This document shows, one piece after another, positions 16,451-26,900 of a stretch of 29,961 nt of DNA. The stretch covers positions 1-29,961 of the forward strand of contig JAQIWT010000179.1 in assembly GCA_034696485.1 (NCBI GenBank), in the 5' to 3' direction. The stretch is from Isohypsibius dastychi. Taxonomy: Eukaryota > Tardigrada > Eutardigrada > Parachela > Isohypsibiidae. Under the pieces are notes generated by a model. That model made no database searches and had not been told where the DNA came from. It worked only from the letters and a program-made list of their open reading frames with translations. The position numbers and the translations under genes were made by a program. Within the stretch, counting starts at the first letter, position 1, and each line of letters starts with the position of its first letter.

Positions 16451-17878
16451 CAGAGAACAACCATGAATTTTTCAAAACACTACACGGCCCCCTCCTGTGG
16501 CTGAGTGGTATAGCGGAGACGTGAAAAGGAAACGAGATCGCTTAGTGCTGTCCGGATGGCTCTTTCGATCGGTCTGGTCTTACAGGGAAGTCAGTATCGC
16601 ACGCGAAATCAGTTTTCAGCGTTGTACAAAACCCTGTATGATCGTGAAGCATCGGGAGAACTGAAAGCGAGCAAATCAAGTATATTATCTTCGCCTAGCT
16701 TCGAGAAAAACGAAATTCAGGTCCCCAACGTGGACTGAGGACTGACTAATTAAAGTTACTACACGATTTGGTACAGTGACTCCCAACACTTTGAGCATGA
16801 CTGGTCGCTTACATAAAATCACAGGCCCCATGAAATTTTTTTGGGACCCAAACACTTAGTTCCCACGTAAGAATTTTCTTTTTGGCCCACCCTGCTGGCC
16901 ACATGCAGAAAACCAGTTCCAGGCTTTGAAGGCGACACGGTCACTGATGCACCTTTTGCCCACTGGATCAATACGGTTTTTTTGCGCTCAGGCAGACTCC
17001 AGCTATCTGACGTACCAAAAGACTTTCCGAAAACGGTAGTTCCAGCGTTCCTAATTTCTTTATCCCTGGTCGCGGATCCAGTTATTCTATTCTGAAGTGG
17101 ACTTGCAGCGAGGATGATCGCCGGGTTCAAGCAAATTTAGTACATTTCGGACACAAAAGTGAACGTTTGCTCACGTTTGCTAGTTCAGGATGGCTTTCGT
17201 ACTTATCTTCGTCCATTTCAGCTTTTCGAGATACGGTTCTACAACAACTATACGCTTTCCATTCGACATACAGGTAAGTCTAGTTCGACATCCTGTACAC
17301 CTCTTTGAGAAATCCAGACCAACGGATTCTTCTATCCGATGTTAGGTTAAACGCAACGTGTTCGAATCGGATAGCATCAAGCTCAAATTTAAAAAAATCC
17401 GCCGGATCAAACAGTATACGGTAAGTCTAGTTCGGGGTTTGATGGCCACCAAAAGGTGATTAGTGGTCAGTACACACCGAAAACCTTCACAACCATCTCT
17501 CAGTTAGCTCATTTCAGCAGGCCTCTCGAGACAAGTTTTGAACATTCGGACTGATCTTATAAGACTAAGGCTAATTAGCCTCATGCCATGAACTTTCTTT
17601 GACCTGTTGCTTCCCTTATCTTATGTTAACTGATGCCAAATCTCCATCTTTTGTGTTCATTCTTGAAACAAGCTAAATGCCTCAATCAGCTTCAAATCTT
17701 TGAGGAATGATCGAGTTTTCCCTTTTCTTTCTTCGCTTGGTATTCACTGTGCACTTATGGTAAAAATCAAGGCTCGATAACCTAGACGGCGGCGGGTGGT
17801 AAGAGTTGCCATCTATATCATCCTGATATCACTCGGTTCACCGAGGTTTACAAGTGAGTCGGCTGTAATAGTCGGACT

Positions 17879-17914
17879 TAGCCAATCAGACCTGTGTTAC
17901 GTGATACCTCGCCC
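17879..17914 (-). repeat. Inner inverted repeat, right copy
   Basis: Reverse-complement partner of 16360-16395. A small hairpin CTCGGTTCACCGAG lies nearby at about 17832-17845. Confidence 0.75.
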
Positions 17915-18227
17915 CTTTTTACTGGTCACTTGAGTGTCATCGACTGGGGCATTCCCCGCCCTGCTCCAGTTCTCAAGCCAGTGATGTGTTGTTGTTTTCA
18001 AATACTGTGTTGATACGCAGTTTGGTGCGCTGATACGCAGTTAAGATCAGATACGCCGTCTGCTACGATTCACTGGCAAGCAAGTCTGTTATTGTTTTGT
18101 TGATTCTTCAACTGTCGCGTTAGCTGTTATACGCTTGTGTTTCTTATTTTGTTCTCTAAACCTGATTCCACCAGCAAAAAGTTTCCATCTTTCATTCTTT
18201 CACTGTTGAGATGCTAATTCCTCTGAC

Positions 18228-18380
18228 ATGTCCGAACCAGATTTAACAAGTAAAGAGTTAATTAACAGAGCACTTCAGGTTAGTTTATCCGGAAATTTGA
18301 CTGTTAAGGAGGTATCGCAGGGGAATTCCCGTATTATGCATCGAATAGTGGGAACTGGAAGTGACAAGTTGTGTTATTGA
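18228..18380 (+). CDS. Short outward ORF with T-S-K-E-L-I motif (right side of element)
   Basis: ATG at 18228 opens 50 codons starting M-S-E-P-D-L-T-S-K-E-L-I-N-R-A-L-Q and ending in TGA. A GTTAGT donor-like site follows the Q codon, so the real exon may be just these 17 residues. See the partner on minus at 16080-16316. Function unknown. Confidence 0.2.
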   Translation: MSEPDLTSKELINRALQVSLSGNLTVKEVSQGNSRIMHRIVGTGSDKLCY

Positions 18381-18467
18381 ATGGTTTTGGTTTGTTTTCC
18401 GCGATCGACACTTGATTTGATTTTTTAAGATACCACCGCTTGGATCACCGTTACCGTTTGAATGATT

Positions 18468-18735
18468 TCTAACTCGAAAGTTGGTCATATGAACCTCATT
18501 CCATGGCTCATTTCAAGCTGTGTTTGTTCTGTGTTAGATTGGTTTCTCACCTCGAAAGTTGCTCATATCGACTTCATTCTCCGGTTGAGTTCAAGTTGAG
18601 TTCATTTCGAGTTAGACTGATTTGTAGTTCATTTCGAGTTAGACTGATTTGTTAACTCGAAAGTTGCTCATATCGACTTCGTTTTGCAGTTGAGTTCAAG
18701 TGAGGCTGGTTTCGAGTTAGATTGGTTTGGCGATG
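18468..18735 (+). repeat. 75-80-bp minisatellite, about three copies
   Basis: Each unit runs AACTCGAAAGTTGCTCATAT, then GACTTCATT, GGTTGAGTTCAAG and TTCGAGTTAGATTGGTTTG. Starts are near 18472, 18551 and 18655, with an extra 27-bp partial copy (TAGTTCATTTCGAGTTAGAC) near 18625. Confidence 0.75.
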
Positions 18736-19435
18736 ACCTTCAGGAAATATAGGCATTTTCTGTTCTCGTGAGGTCAAAGTTTGATCACCCACAAGGGTCA
18801 CGCACAAAGTAGGAATTCGCTAAAAATTATTTGGTTCTGACAAAATCGTTTGGGGGTTATGCGAAATTTAACTCGAAAGATGCGCCATCAGCTCCACGGT
18901 CATCACGAAAGTGTAAACGGACAATTCTCGAATTAAATAGAAACTCACGCACATGAGTTCGGCGTAAGTTGTGGTGCGTCAAGCAGAGCACCCACTCTTC
19001 GGAAAGTGAGAGTAAGTCGATTCCGAGAGTGGAGGGACAGTGAGAAAGCGAAATTTTCTCGAACCAAGTGGTTTTCACGCATTAGCGTGAACCCGTAGGT
19101 ATTTCTGCCAAAAGCGCTGCATTAGAGACCATCAGAAACGTGTCTTAGTGAGCACCGATCAAGTGGTGTTCAACGGCCAGCCAGATACTTTGTCAACTCG
19201 ATCATGCATCCGTACATGATGATGTATGTCGAGCAAATTGTGGGAAGTCAGATTTTACATGCCTCGCTAAAATCATCGGTGAGAACGTCTTCATTGCCAG
19301 TCGCCAACTGGGTGGTACTATACAAAAAGACAGAACATAATTTTGAAATAACGGGAAAGAGCCTCCAGGATTGGCTTTCAGTATTCTATGTTGTGGTAGT
19401 GCAGAATTCCTTGTTTAATCTGGGTGAGCAATTTA

Positions 19436-21363
19436 TCAGTAGACGGATACGTTCTTGTTCTTAGAACACACGTGCCGAAGAGCGTCCATTGACAATGGCT
19501 GGTTACTTCTGCTGAATTCCCAAGCGACGGTGACATACCCGACAATAGTGAAAAATAACGGCACAAATGAAGCATTTAATAATCTATCTTTCTTTAGAAG
19601 AAATAGCTACCTACATTGCCCAGAAACTGCTTTGAAATTATACAGAAACCCCAACAAATAATCCTAACCGAGTACTGATCCATTCTTTGTAGCATAACGA
19701 CGGCAGCTGGCTGGTCGCAGTCCGGGAGGAGAAGCTCAACCTTTTCTTGTAAAGCGAAAAATGGCTGTTTGGCCTGGAAAAACATGCCTTTCAACTGGAT
19801 TGAAGTGATTAAGGAATAAACTGCGGCTTTAAAATTTAACTCACGGCATTTTCAAGCTCAGAAATAAGGATCGTCCGAAACAAGACCGAAGCAATCGTAA
19901 TTCCGAAGATTATCCAAGTGCTGATCGAGATCTTCGTCTCGTATACTCCATCGGTATTCCGGTCAAGCTCATGCCACCCATTAGTCAGTTCAAAACTAAA
20001 GCCGATCAAAGCAAACACGCGAAGCACGTCCATAACATACCAAATACAGAAGTACTCTCGAAAAATCTGATCTACATGACCGGCCACGCGCGTTAAGGCA
20101 AAGTGCTCACGACCCATTTGTTGTATGGCGCTTAGCAAATCGGGCCTATCCGTTGGTTGTTTGCTGTTCGCACTGAGTTGATGAAAGGAGAAGGACAGCG
20201 GAATAATCAAACAAAACGGAAGCATCTGGATTGGAATTTGCATGGAGTAAATAAGTGCTTCCATTGACAGGACTGCGATCTGTGGTTTTAGGATATGCAC
20301 CGTGCCATTTTTATATGTGCAATGAGACACAATCTCACAGAAGACAAAAGACTTGTCGGTGAAACGTCCGAATACTCCGATGAATGGTTGATGAGTGGCG
20401 ATGAAACAAACACCGGCAAATGTGCAGCAGATGTACACCCAACATTTGATTCTTATTTCAGAGTGATAGCCGGCGGTGATTTCAAGAACTTAGTCCAACG
20501 AAATCCGAACACGGTTCCTCCGGAAATATATGTACCCTGTTGCCAGCATCAACGTTGGATGGTAGATTCCACTGAAGATCACATTGAGTTGAGCAAATAC
20601 AGGGGGTCGGGCGGCTAACTTCCTTAGACTGGTTAGACTCCCCGCAGCACACCAGCCGTTCAAGTTACACAAATCCGGCTTAGCTCATTTTGAAGCCAAC
20701 TCAATTGTTTTCAAAATCATGTATTATTCTTTTTGCTGGCTTTCATCTCATCGGAATGCATAGCCTCTGACGGAATAAAAACCTATTCCGCGGCCGTCGG
20801 ACTAATATAGTTTTTTCGCCGTGGTTGTTTCTATGGATTTTTCGGAGAGATGTTATACCGGAATAAGTTAATCAATACCTCGAACTACACTGATTGACAG
20901 TTACATTGGAATTTTCTGAGTTATACAGATGGACTGGGAACCAAAATCCTCCCAAAATGGGTGACCTCGGGACGATTTTGACCAGAGGTCAGAATCTTCC
21001 GGAATTCTGAGATCATGTATCTCAAAATGATGCCAATAGGTTGGGGGATCAAGATCAAAAATCGGTTTTGTAATAGCATGCTTGTGTAATTTGTCAAAAA
21101 TTCCCTCCGTCCGAATCTAAGGAAGTTAGCCGCCCGACCCCCTGTAGCACCAATTCGAGATGACGAGGAATTTGCAACTTCAGAATATGGATGTCGAAGT
21201 CAACAGACCAGATAAACCATAAAAGTATATTGTAGAGCAGCCTCAGTATCCATACAGGGGTTACTGTAGTGAAATCAAATCCAGGTCGGCAAACAAATTT
21301 TGTAGATCCCCAGCAGCCGAAAGCTGCAAGGCAAAGTCGACCAAAAGTTCGTAATTCCTTCAT
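19436..21363 (-). pseudogene. Gustatory-receptor-like 7TM protein (nematode GUR / LITE-1 type), disrupted
   Basis: Without the MITE (20600-21144), exon 1 reads from ATG at 21363 through to donor GTGAGT after 19845. It covers TM1 (I-L-R-L-L-Y-N-I-L-L-W), TM2 with the following R-R-N-R, TM3 (C-C-T-F-A-G-V-C-F), TM4-5 and TM6 (W-I-I-F-G-I-T-I-A-S-V-L). A 50-base intron joins in phase to exon 2 (19794 to about 19615), with L-Q-R-M-D-Q-Y-S-V and W-G-F-C-I-I-S-K. The last helix, T-I-V-G-Y-V-T-V-A-W-E-F, ends at stop 19436 and resembles the TY-h5-QF end of the Gr family. Damage: the MITE in coding sequence, TAA at 20492-20490, and no usable acceptor for the last exon (TTTTTCAC where TTTTTCAG is expected). 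Family members act as ligand-gated channels or light/peroxide sensors. The family call rests on topology and motif pattern only. Confidence 0.65.
20600..21144. mobile_element. 545-bp MITE with TA target duplication inside the receptor gene
   Basis: Perfect 29-bp terminal inverted repeats (CAGGGGGTCGGGCGGCTAAC plus nine more bases) lie at 20600-20628 and 21116-21144. They are flanked by TA at 20598-20599 and 21145-21146. TA duplication and a CAG start fit the Tc1/mariner superfamily. There is no internal transposase ORF, so it is non-autonomous. Confidence 0.9.
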
Positions 21364-22312
21364 TTGGAAAATTTGTCATAAAGTATGAGTCAGAACGGGA
21401 CCGTTTCGGCATGTGTTTGTTGTGCACTTAATATTCCGGGCGCTTTCGGAACTTCGGGAGATACGGGGTATCTGCTGTTGCGGTCATAAGCCGGCGCATG
21501 TATTGGGTAAACATCCTCATCGATGATCGTAGTATCAAATCAACATCGCGAATCTTGAAATTTTGTGTATTTCAATCGTTTTTGGCGAATTCAACACGTG
21601 TCGGAATTTGTTGGGCCTGTACCAAACCAATAATGTGGTCGGAATACTGTGGTCTATCTAGCTTGATAAACACTGATCACATAAAATCGAAAGGTTATTG
21701 AAGCGAGGTGAAATTACGTCAAAAACGCGTCATTTGTAGGAAAATACCCCAACTTCTCAAGAGTTCCACCAATGAGCACAACAGCCGCCTTTTGCGTCAG
21801 TGATGGACTAGGTATCAGGAGACCGAAACGAAATTTATCTTTAAGGGCCTGTTAAACTGGAAGATGTTGGAGAGGGACCGTTGGTAGTGCACTGCTCAGC
21901 GCCATAAGTATACGGCGGCCGTGGCACAATCATTTTGAAATTACTATTACTAAAGTATAGAGGTATTATGCCATATGCGGGCATCAAACGTACCACATTC
22001 CAGAGTAGTTATTCCGTGCCTTGTGAGTGAGAAGTATCGCTTCCTCACATTTGCAATATTTATTCTGACCTCATTCATTTCATGTGGTGGGAAATGAACA
22101 CGTGAATTCTCATAACCATACATACAGGTCCAGTTCTTCCATGTATGATGTATGTAGTGAACTGCGGCCACTCAGCCAAGTCGCTGTAAGCTGACCACCC
22201 TGGAGTGCGCTCCGTGGATTAACCACATCACCCTGAGCCAAATTCAGACGCAGCCTACCGCATCTGTACCGGTAAATTGCGTAGCCAGCAAAATTGTCAC
22301 CCTGTTATCGGT
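21364..22312. other. Upstream of the receptor pseudogene, no gene seen
   Basis: Several short ORFs on both strands (for example 21498-21701 plus, 21950-22171 minus) have no domain character or paired splice sites. I see no tandem repeat or RNA gene. The stretch should contain the old promoter of the receptor gene, but no specific element can be named. Confidence 0.4.
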
Positions 22313-22314
22313 TA

Positions 22315-22530
22315 CAAGCATTGCACGGAATCCCGCGGCCGACTTTTGCGAGCATGATCCCGCGGCCCCCCGGTCCCCCAGCAAAGATAAGACCCTTTGT
22401 AGCTTGACCCTTCAGGGCGTGCAGCAGAACGCTCGAAATCTTGCCATCGAGCTACAGCTTTCGGAGGGGCACAGGGGGGCCGCGTGATCATACTCGCAAA
22501 AATCGGCCGCGGGATTCCGTGCAATGCTTG
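22315..22530. mobile_element. 216-bp GC-rich foldback MITE with TA target duplication
   Basis: Terminal inverted repeats of about 65 bp (CAAGCATTGCACGGAATCCC, then GCGGCCGA) have only about five mismatches between ends. TA flanks both sides (22313-22314 and 22531-22532). The central loop has its own inverted pair TAGCTTGA and TCGAGCTA. It would form an almost complete hairpin and has no coding capacity. Confidence 0.85.
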
Positions 22531-22699
22531 TACCCATGATAATAAATTTTTGGTCAGCAAACATTTTGTTACCCAAGATCTGTTAGCTCTCTGGTATGTT
22601 TCCCGAGTTCAGGATAACGCTGAGGTGACCACTGGTCATACTGGACTGCAATTTTTGACTCAAGTTCAGCCACTGAGCTTCGAACTTGATCGCGGAAGT

Positions 22700-23197
22700 T
22701 TAACCTAAGCTCATGTCTTCGAGCTGAAGGTGAAGGCCGATGTTTCTAACATGTCACGATACCTTTCTTCCTCTGTGGACTCTCAAAACAACGTACAAAA
22801 CTCTGTTATGATAGTCCTGAGAATCGATCAACATATCCTCAAGCTCCCTGATATCTTTCATTCGTGCACCTCGGACGAAAAACAATATTCTTCGAGTTCC
22901 ATCTATGTATCTGAAATCGGACAGTGGTTTATCCAAAATAGAACGCGCTTTGTTAAGGCATAGTGAACTATGTCGGTAACACCAAACAACAGTAGTCTCG
23001 GTAACAGCCCATCAGGGTAACAAATCTGCCAGCCAAAACCGTGTAAAAGGATGATTTTCGATTCACTGAGCTAAGGAGTTAGTAAGATGTTAAGGTGAGT
23101 ATCAAGATTCAAGGTAAGGTCAAGGTTGAGAGGTCAGTTCTTACAGGTAGGCATGCATGAGAAGGAGAAGTGGGTGTTCGTTGTCACTGGGGATCAT
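22700..23197 (-). CDS. Candidate small three-exon gene, unknown function
   Basis: ATG at 23197-23195 opens exon 1 (23197-23145, donor GTAAGA, phase 2). Exon 2 is 22910-22763, with acceptor TTTCAG and donor GTATCG. Exon 3 is 22723-22700, with acceptor CTTCAG and stop TAA. All phases agree, giving 74 residues starting M-I-P-S-D-N-E-H-P-L-L-L-L-M-H. Exon 2 is amphipathic and charged (R-M-K-D-I-R-E-L-E-D-M-L) and has the most coding-like look. The introns are 234 and 39 bases. No family is recognised. It would be divergent from the SLC38A9-like gene, with the hAT MITE between them. It could be chance assembly of good-looking sites. Confidence 0.3.
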
Positions 23198-23307
23198 TTT
23201 GATCACTCAGCCCTGCCAGTTCCTGTTCGATAAGAATTAGGTAGGCGGGTATCGGTTTGACTAATCATTAATCTAAGTAATCAAAACGAATCAGCTGGCT
23301 GATTGAC

Positions 23308-23795
23308 TAGTGCATTCGACAATACAATAGCTATTGACTTTTGAGGCAATAGCTATTGCACTTTGAGGCAATACCTATTGGATAAGCGATTTCGAAGGCA
23401 ATAGGTAATTGCTAAGAAAAATGATTCCCCAGCTCCAGAAAACATCAAAATGAAGCTCCTACACACTTCTCGTATTTCAGAGAACAAAATCTTCCACAAA
23501 AAAACAAGAAAACAGGACAAAATCTCGTTTCTCGAAAGCAAAACCAAATCAGTACGGCACGGTAAGGGGATTGGGGTGGCCTTTCACTATCTGGTGGGAC
23601 CCATTCACATGAAAGTTGTTTTTTCACGTTCGAGGATATTTTTTCTTATCATGGACTTAAGTTCGTGAGTTTAGAAGAACATTGTTCTTAGCAATTACCT
23701 ATTGCCTTCGAAATCGCTTATCCAATAGGTATTGCCTCAAAGTGCAATAGCTATTGCCTCAAAAGTCAATAGCTATTGTATTGTCGAATGCACTA
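23308..23795. mobile_element. 488-bp hAT-type MITE with 8-bp target duplication
   Basis: Terminal inverted repeats of 111 bp are perfect (23308-23418 and 23685-23795), starting TAGTGCATTCGACAATACAA. The direct flank TGATTGAC occurs at both 23300-23307 and 23796-23803, the 8-bp duplication typical of hAT elements. Each repeat contains AATAGCTATT and GCAATA motifs several times. The 265-bp centre carries only a chance ORF. It ends 112 bases before the start codon of the SLC38A9-like gene. Confidence 0.92.
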
Positions 23796-23907
23796 TGATT
23801 GACACGATAGATTTTCCGAAAAGTGCTTTTCTTCCTTTCTTCTGCCATTTGTTCGAGTGGCGTTTATCTTATCGTCTTCAACAATGGTCTGACAATACCA
23901 TTCAATA

Positions 23908-26900
23908 ATGGATAGCAGATCGGACCTTGGTTCTGAAAACGAAGGCGCGCCTCTGCTTGGAGTAGATGCCATCCCAAGGTAAGTACGATTCGGAATAAAA
24001 AACAACATCCTCAAAGAATTACCTATTTGCTGGCCTTACGCTTCCGGTCCATGCATTCATCCCGCTGGGAGAGCGAAACTTATAACTGAAATATTTAAGG
24101 GTTTTCTAGTCATAATTTAACTTTGTGCACTGTTTCAGTTTACATGGAGGAATACCGACATCGAGACCGTGGGAAAACCACAACAATCCCCATGATTCAC
24201 CATGGATCCCTCCAGCCCATGGAATTTCTTTTGGTGAAACTATCCAAGAACCTGAGGTGACACTATTACTCCGCTTGGATCTAAATTGATTTCGTTTGGA
24301 CTAGTGGGGATCTTTCAGAAGAAGTTGCACGTTCTCCAGACAACAAATATTTGCTTTCAATATTTCTCATTTTTTCTGAGTTTTTTTCTGAGGAACGTGT
24401 GCAGAAAAAATCCTCGTCTTGAGCTTGATGAAAACGAAAAGGGCGCCGTCAGAAAAATCTTGCACGTCTGGTTAATTATGTTGAATTTTTTGCAGCCACT
24501 TCCGGTGGATGACTACAATGGGGACGACACCATTGCTTCTTTCGAAGATAAGCGAAACACCCAGCCACATCGAACTCAGAGCAGTTTTGTGACCATGTTA
24601 GTGTTCTGCTTTCGGAAATGAACCTTGCACCATGAAAATTCCAACTTGTGTTAAGATTGCATTAAATTTTGTTTTTTAGTTCAGAAATCCTTTTTTTCGC
24701 AGATTATCACTATGGACTACGATGATGGGGTCCACTTAACTTGTGATGCCGTGGGCGATAGCGGAAGTAAGTAAGCATTCTCAACTTCCGGTTGGGATAT
24801 TTTCTGGCTCTGAACTCCAGTAATCGCTTTCAAGACCTTCCGGTTCCATCCTCCGTCCCTTTTCGTTTGTAATTTTCGGAATTTCTTGCTCGATTTTTTC
24901 TTGAAAAATCGATTGTTGAATAACGATAAACTGGGGATAAAGTTGAAATTTTAGAATCATACTGGAGATTATTTAAAATTTCAGCAACGTTTTTGATATT
25001 TGCGAAAGTTTAGAATTTTGTGTTTTGGTTTCCCCTGGGATAATCCAGAAACGTGTCCATTTTTTTCACTTTGATTGATGAAGTATAAAGCTGGATTTTT
25101 CGTGTTTTTTGATTTAGAAATTTCGGAATTATGGAACGTTTTGAATTATTAGACTGAGCTGAATTGACCCTGTTGTTTGGAAAATCACTTTTTAAAATTC
25201 AGGCTGGATTTGCGCTTGGAATAGTCCTGGTTTCCACAATGGGTGCGCTGGCGTTTCACCCCACAACATTGATTTACAAAGCTTCAGATTATATCAAGTT
25301 CACCTTGGGAGAGCCTGTTGTGGAATTCCAGGATATTTGCTCAAGATTACCCGGCCCGAAAACGGCCTGGATCAGTTTACTCATCTCATTATTGAATCTC
25401 ATCGGCGCGATGGTCGTCTACTGGATACTCATGTCTTCAATGCTTTACCAGATTGGATGCTTTGTTTACGGTAAATCACGCCGGAAGCGTTGGAAGAAAT
25501 TGCAAATATTTTTATGGACTGGTCACGTATTTTCGAGAACAAAAAACAATAGAAAATCTGACTAATCTTCATTTTAATTCGCTAGTTTTTTTCGTGAACT
25601 CTGTTGAAATTTTTTCATAATGAATGTAATGGGAATTTGTGTGATCTTCCAGAAAATCGGTATCCGGAAATGCAAAACATCACCGACTCGACGTCATTTC
25701 CATATGGCGTTGGGTTATTCTCGGAGTATTGGAATGAATTGCTGACTGTTCCGTTTTATTTGGTGTTCCTGCTTCTTCCGCTAATTTGCTTGAAGAATCC
25801 GACATTCTTCACAAAGTTCAGTTCGTTCGGAATTGTCTCCGTTTTATTTATGGTCATTTTTGTCATCACCAAAGTTTGGATTTGGGGCTTCCATATCAAC
25901 ACTCCAGATTCCGGATTCAAATGTAAGCCAGTAATGTTCGGATTTAGAACCGGTTTTTAGAAAAGCCGTGAGGAGATTACGAAGTAAATAAATAAAGTAA
26001 AAGTTCCTCTTCGTTTTTGATTAAATTCTTTCCTGTGAATTTAAATCCGAAATCTTTCCTGATTTATGCCTTTACCCGGTGCTCTTCTAATTTTGTCTGA
26101 CTTCAAGAATATTTCAGCATATAAGACAATCTCCCTCGGATTGTTCTACAAAATAAAAGACAACAGTTTCCACAAAAATACGCATCACGTTAAAAATTCT
26201 ATTTTGCAGTGGCAAATGAGCATTTTCCGGCTCTGACTGGGACTTTATCGATGGGCTTCTTTATTCACAACTGTATTCTGAGCATGACTACTCATCATCG
26301 CCATCCAGAGAAACGAGTCCGCGATACTGGGATCGCCTTCTTGCTAGTCGCTATTTGCTACACAATTGTCGGAGCGCTCTTTTATGCTGCGTTTCGGGCC
26401 AACAAAGATTCCATTTCTGATGTATGTATTCCGAAATTTAATCGAAATTCTTTTATGGAATTTTGCTATTCTTTTGTGAGTATCCTGTTTTTCCATGAAA
26501 TCAGCATTTTTTACCAAATATTCTTGCCGATTTTTTTCTGTGTTTTTTCGTTTTTGTATTGCGGGCATTTATTTGTTTTATTTTGTAGAATTTTCTGAAG
26601 GATTTTTCCAACAAGGATGTTTTAGCGCTGGGCGCCCGCTGTTTGCTCCTGTTCCAAATGATCACCGTATTTCCGCTACTGGCTTACTTATTCAGAGTTC
26701 AGTTGTTTTACGCAGTCTTCAAGCGCCTTGATTCGAGGTAACTGTTCGAATAATAATACTTATAATTTATAATTTCCAGTGATATTTATTCATTTCCCAG
26801 CCATCACTTCGTAATTATCCTCAACGTCGTTCTGGTTGGAGTTTGCATGGTGTTTGCATCGTTGTATCCTCGAATCGGAGACATCTTACGGTAAATCGAA

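Larger units (their letters stand above)
16002..19104. mobile_element. Candidate 3.1-kb TIR element, non-autonomous or decayed
   Basis: The ends are AAATACCTACGGGTTCACGC (16002-16021) and its exact reverse complement (19085-19104). Similarity continues inward: each end has a second GCGTGAA block and then CACTTGGT. If TA is the target duplication (16005-16006 and 19100-19101), the element proper starts CCTACGGG. No transposase is recognised. The interior holds a nested inverted repeat pair, a 75-80-bp minisatellite and two outward-facing short ORFs that share T-S-K-E-L-I-x-x-A-L-Q. Two exon-like segments with GTAAGTCTAG donors (about 17217-17272 and 17346-17420) look splice-like but match no family. 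Confidence 0.5.

Noticed and set aside
16490-16570. tRNA gene or tRNA-derived SINE suggested by GTGGCTGAGTGGTATAGC
   Set aside because: The stretch resembles an A box, but no good B box (GGTTCGANTCC) follows at the right distance and no cloverleaf acceptor stem can be paired.
19204-19464. Plus-strand ORF of 86 codons downstream of the receptor pseudogene
   Set aside because: It overlaps the antisense of the receptor last exon, lacks splice sites, and no domain could be seen.
20295-20618. Plus-strand ORF of 107 codons
   Set aside because: It is the antisense shadow of the receptor pseudogene exon and runs into the MITE end.
20600-21144. The MITE serving as an intron of the receptor gene
   Set aside because: Neither end offers GT or AG at the required place, and the minus-strand readthrough hits a stop soon after entering the element.
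23450-23668. ORF inside the hAT MITE as a transposase remnant
   Set aside because: The 72 codons are low-complexity and have no hAT dimerisation or RNase-H-like motifs; the element is too short to be autonomous.
24286-24621. Plus-strand ORF of 111 codons
   Set aside because: It is only exon 3 of the SLC38A9-like gene read through its flanking introns; the start Met lies in an intron.
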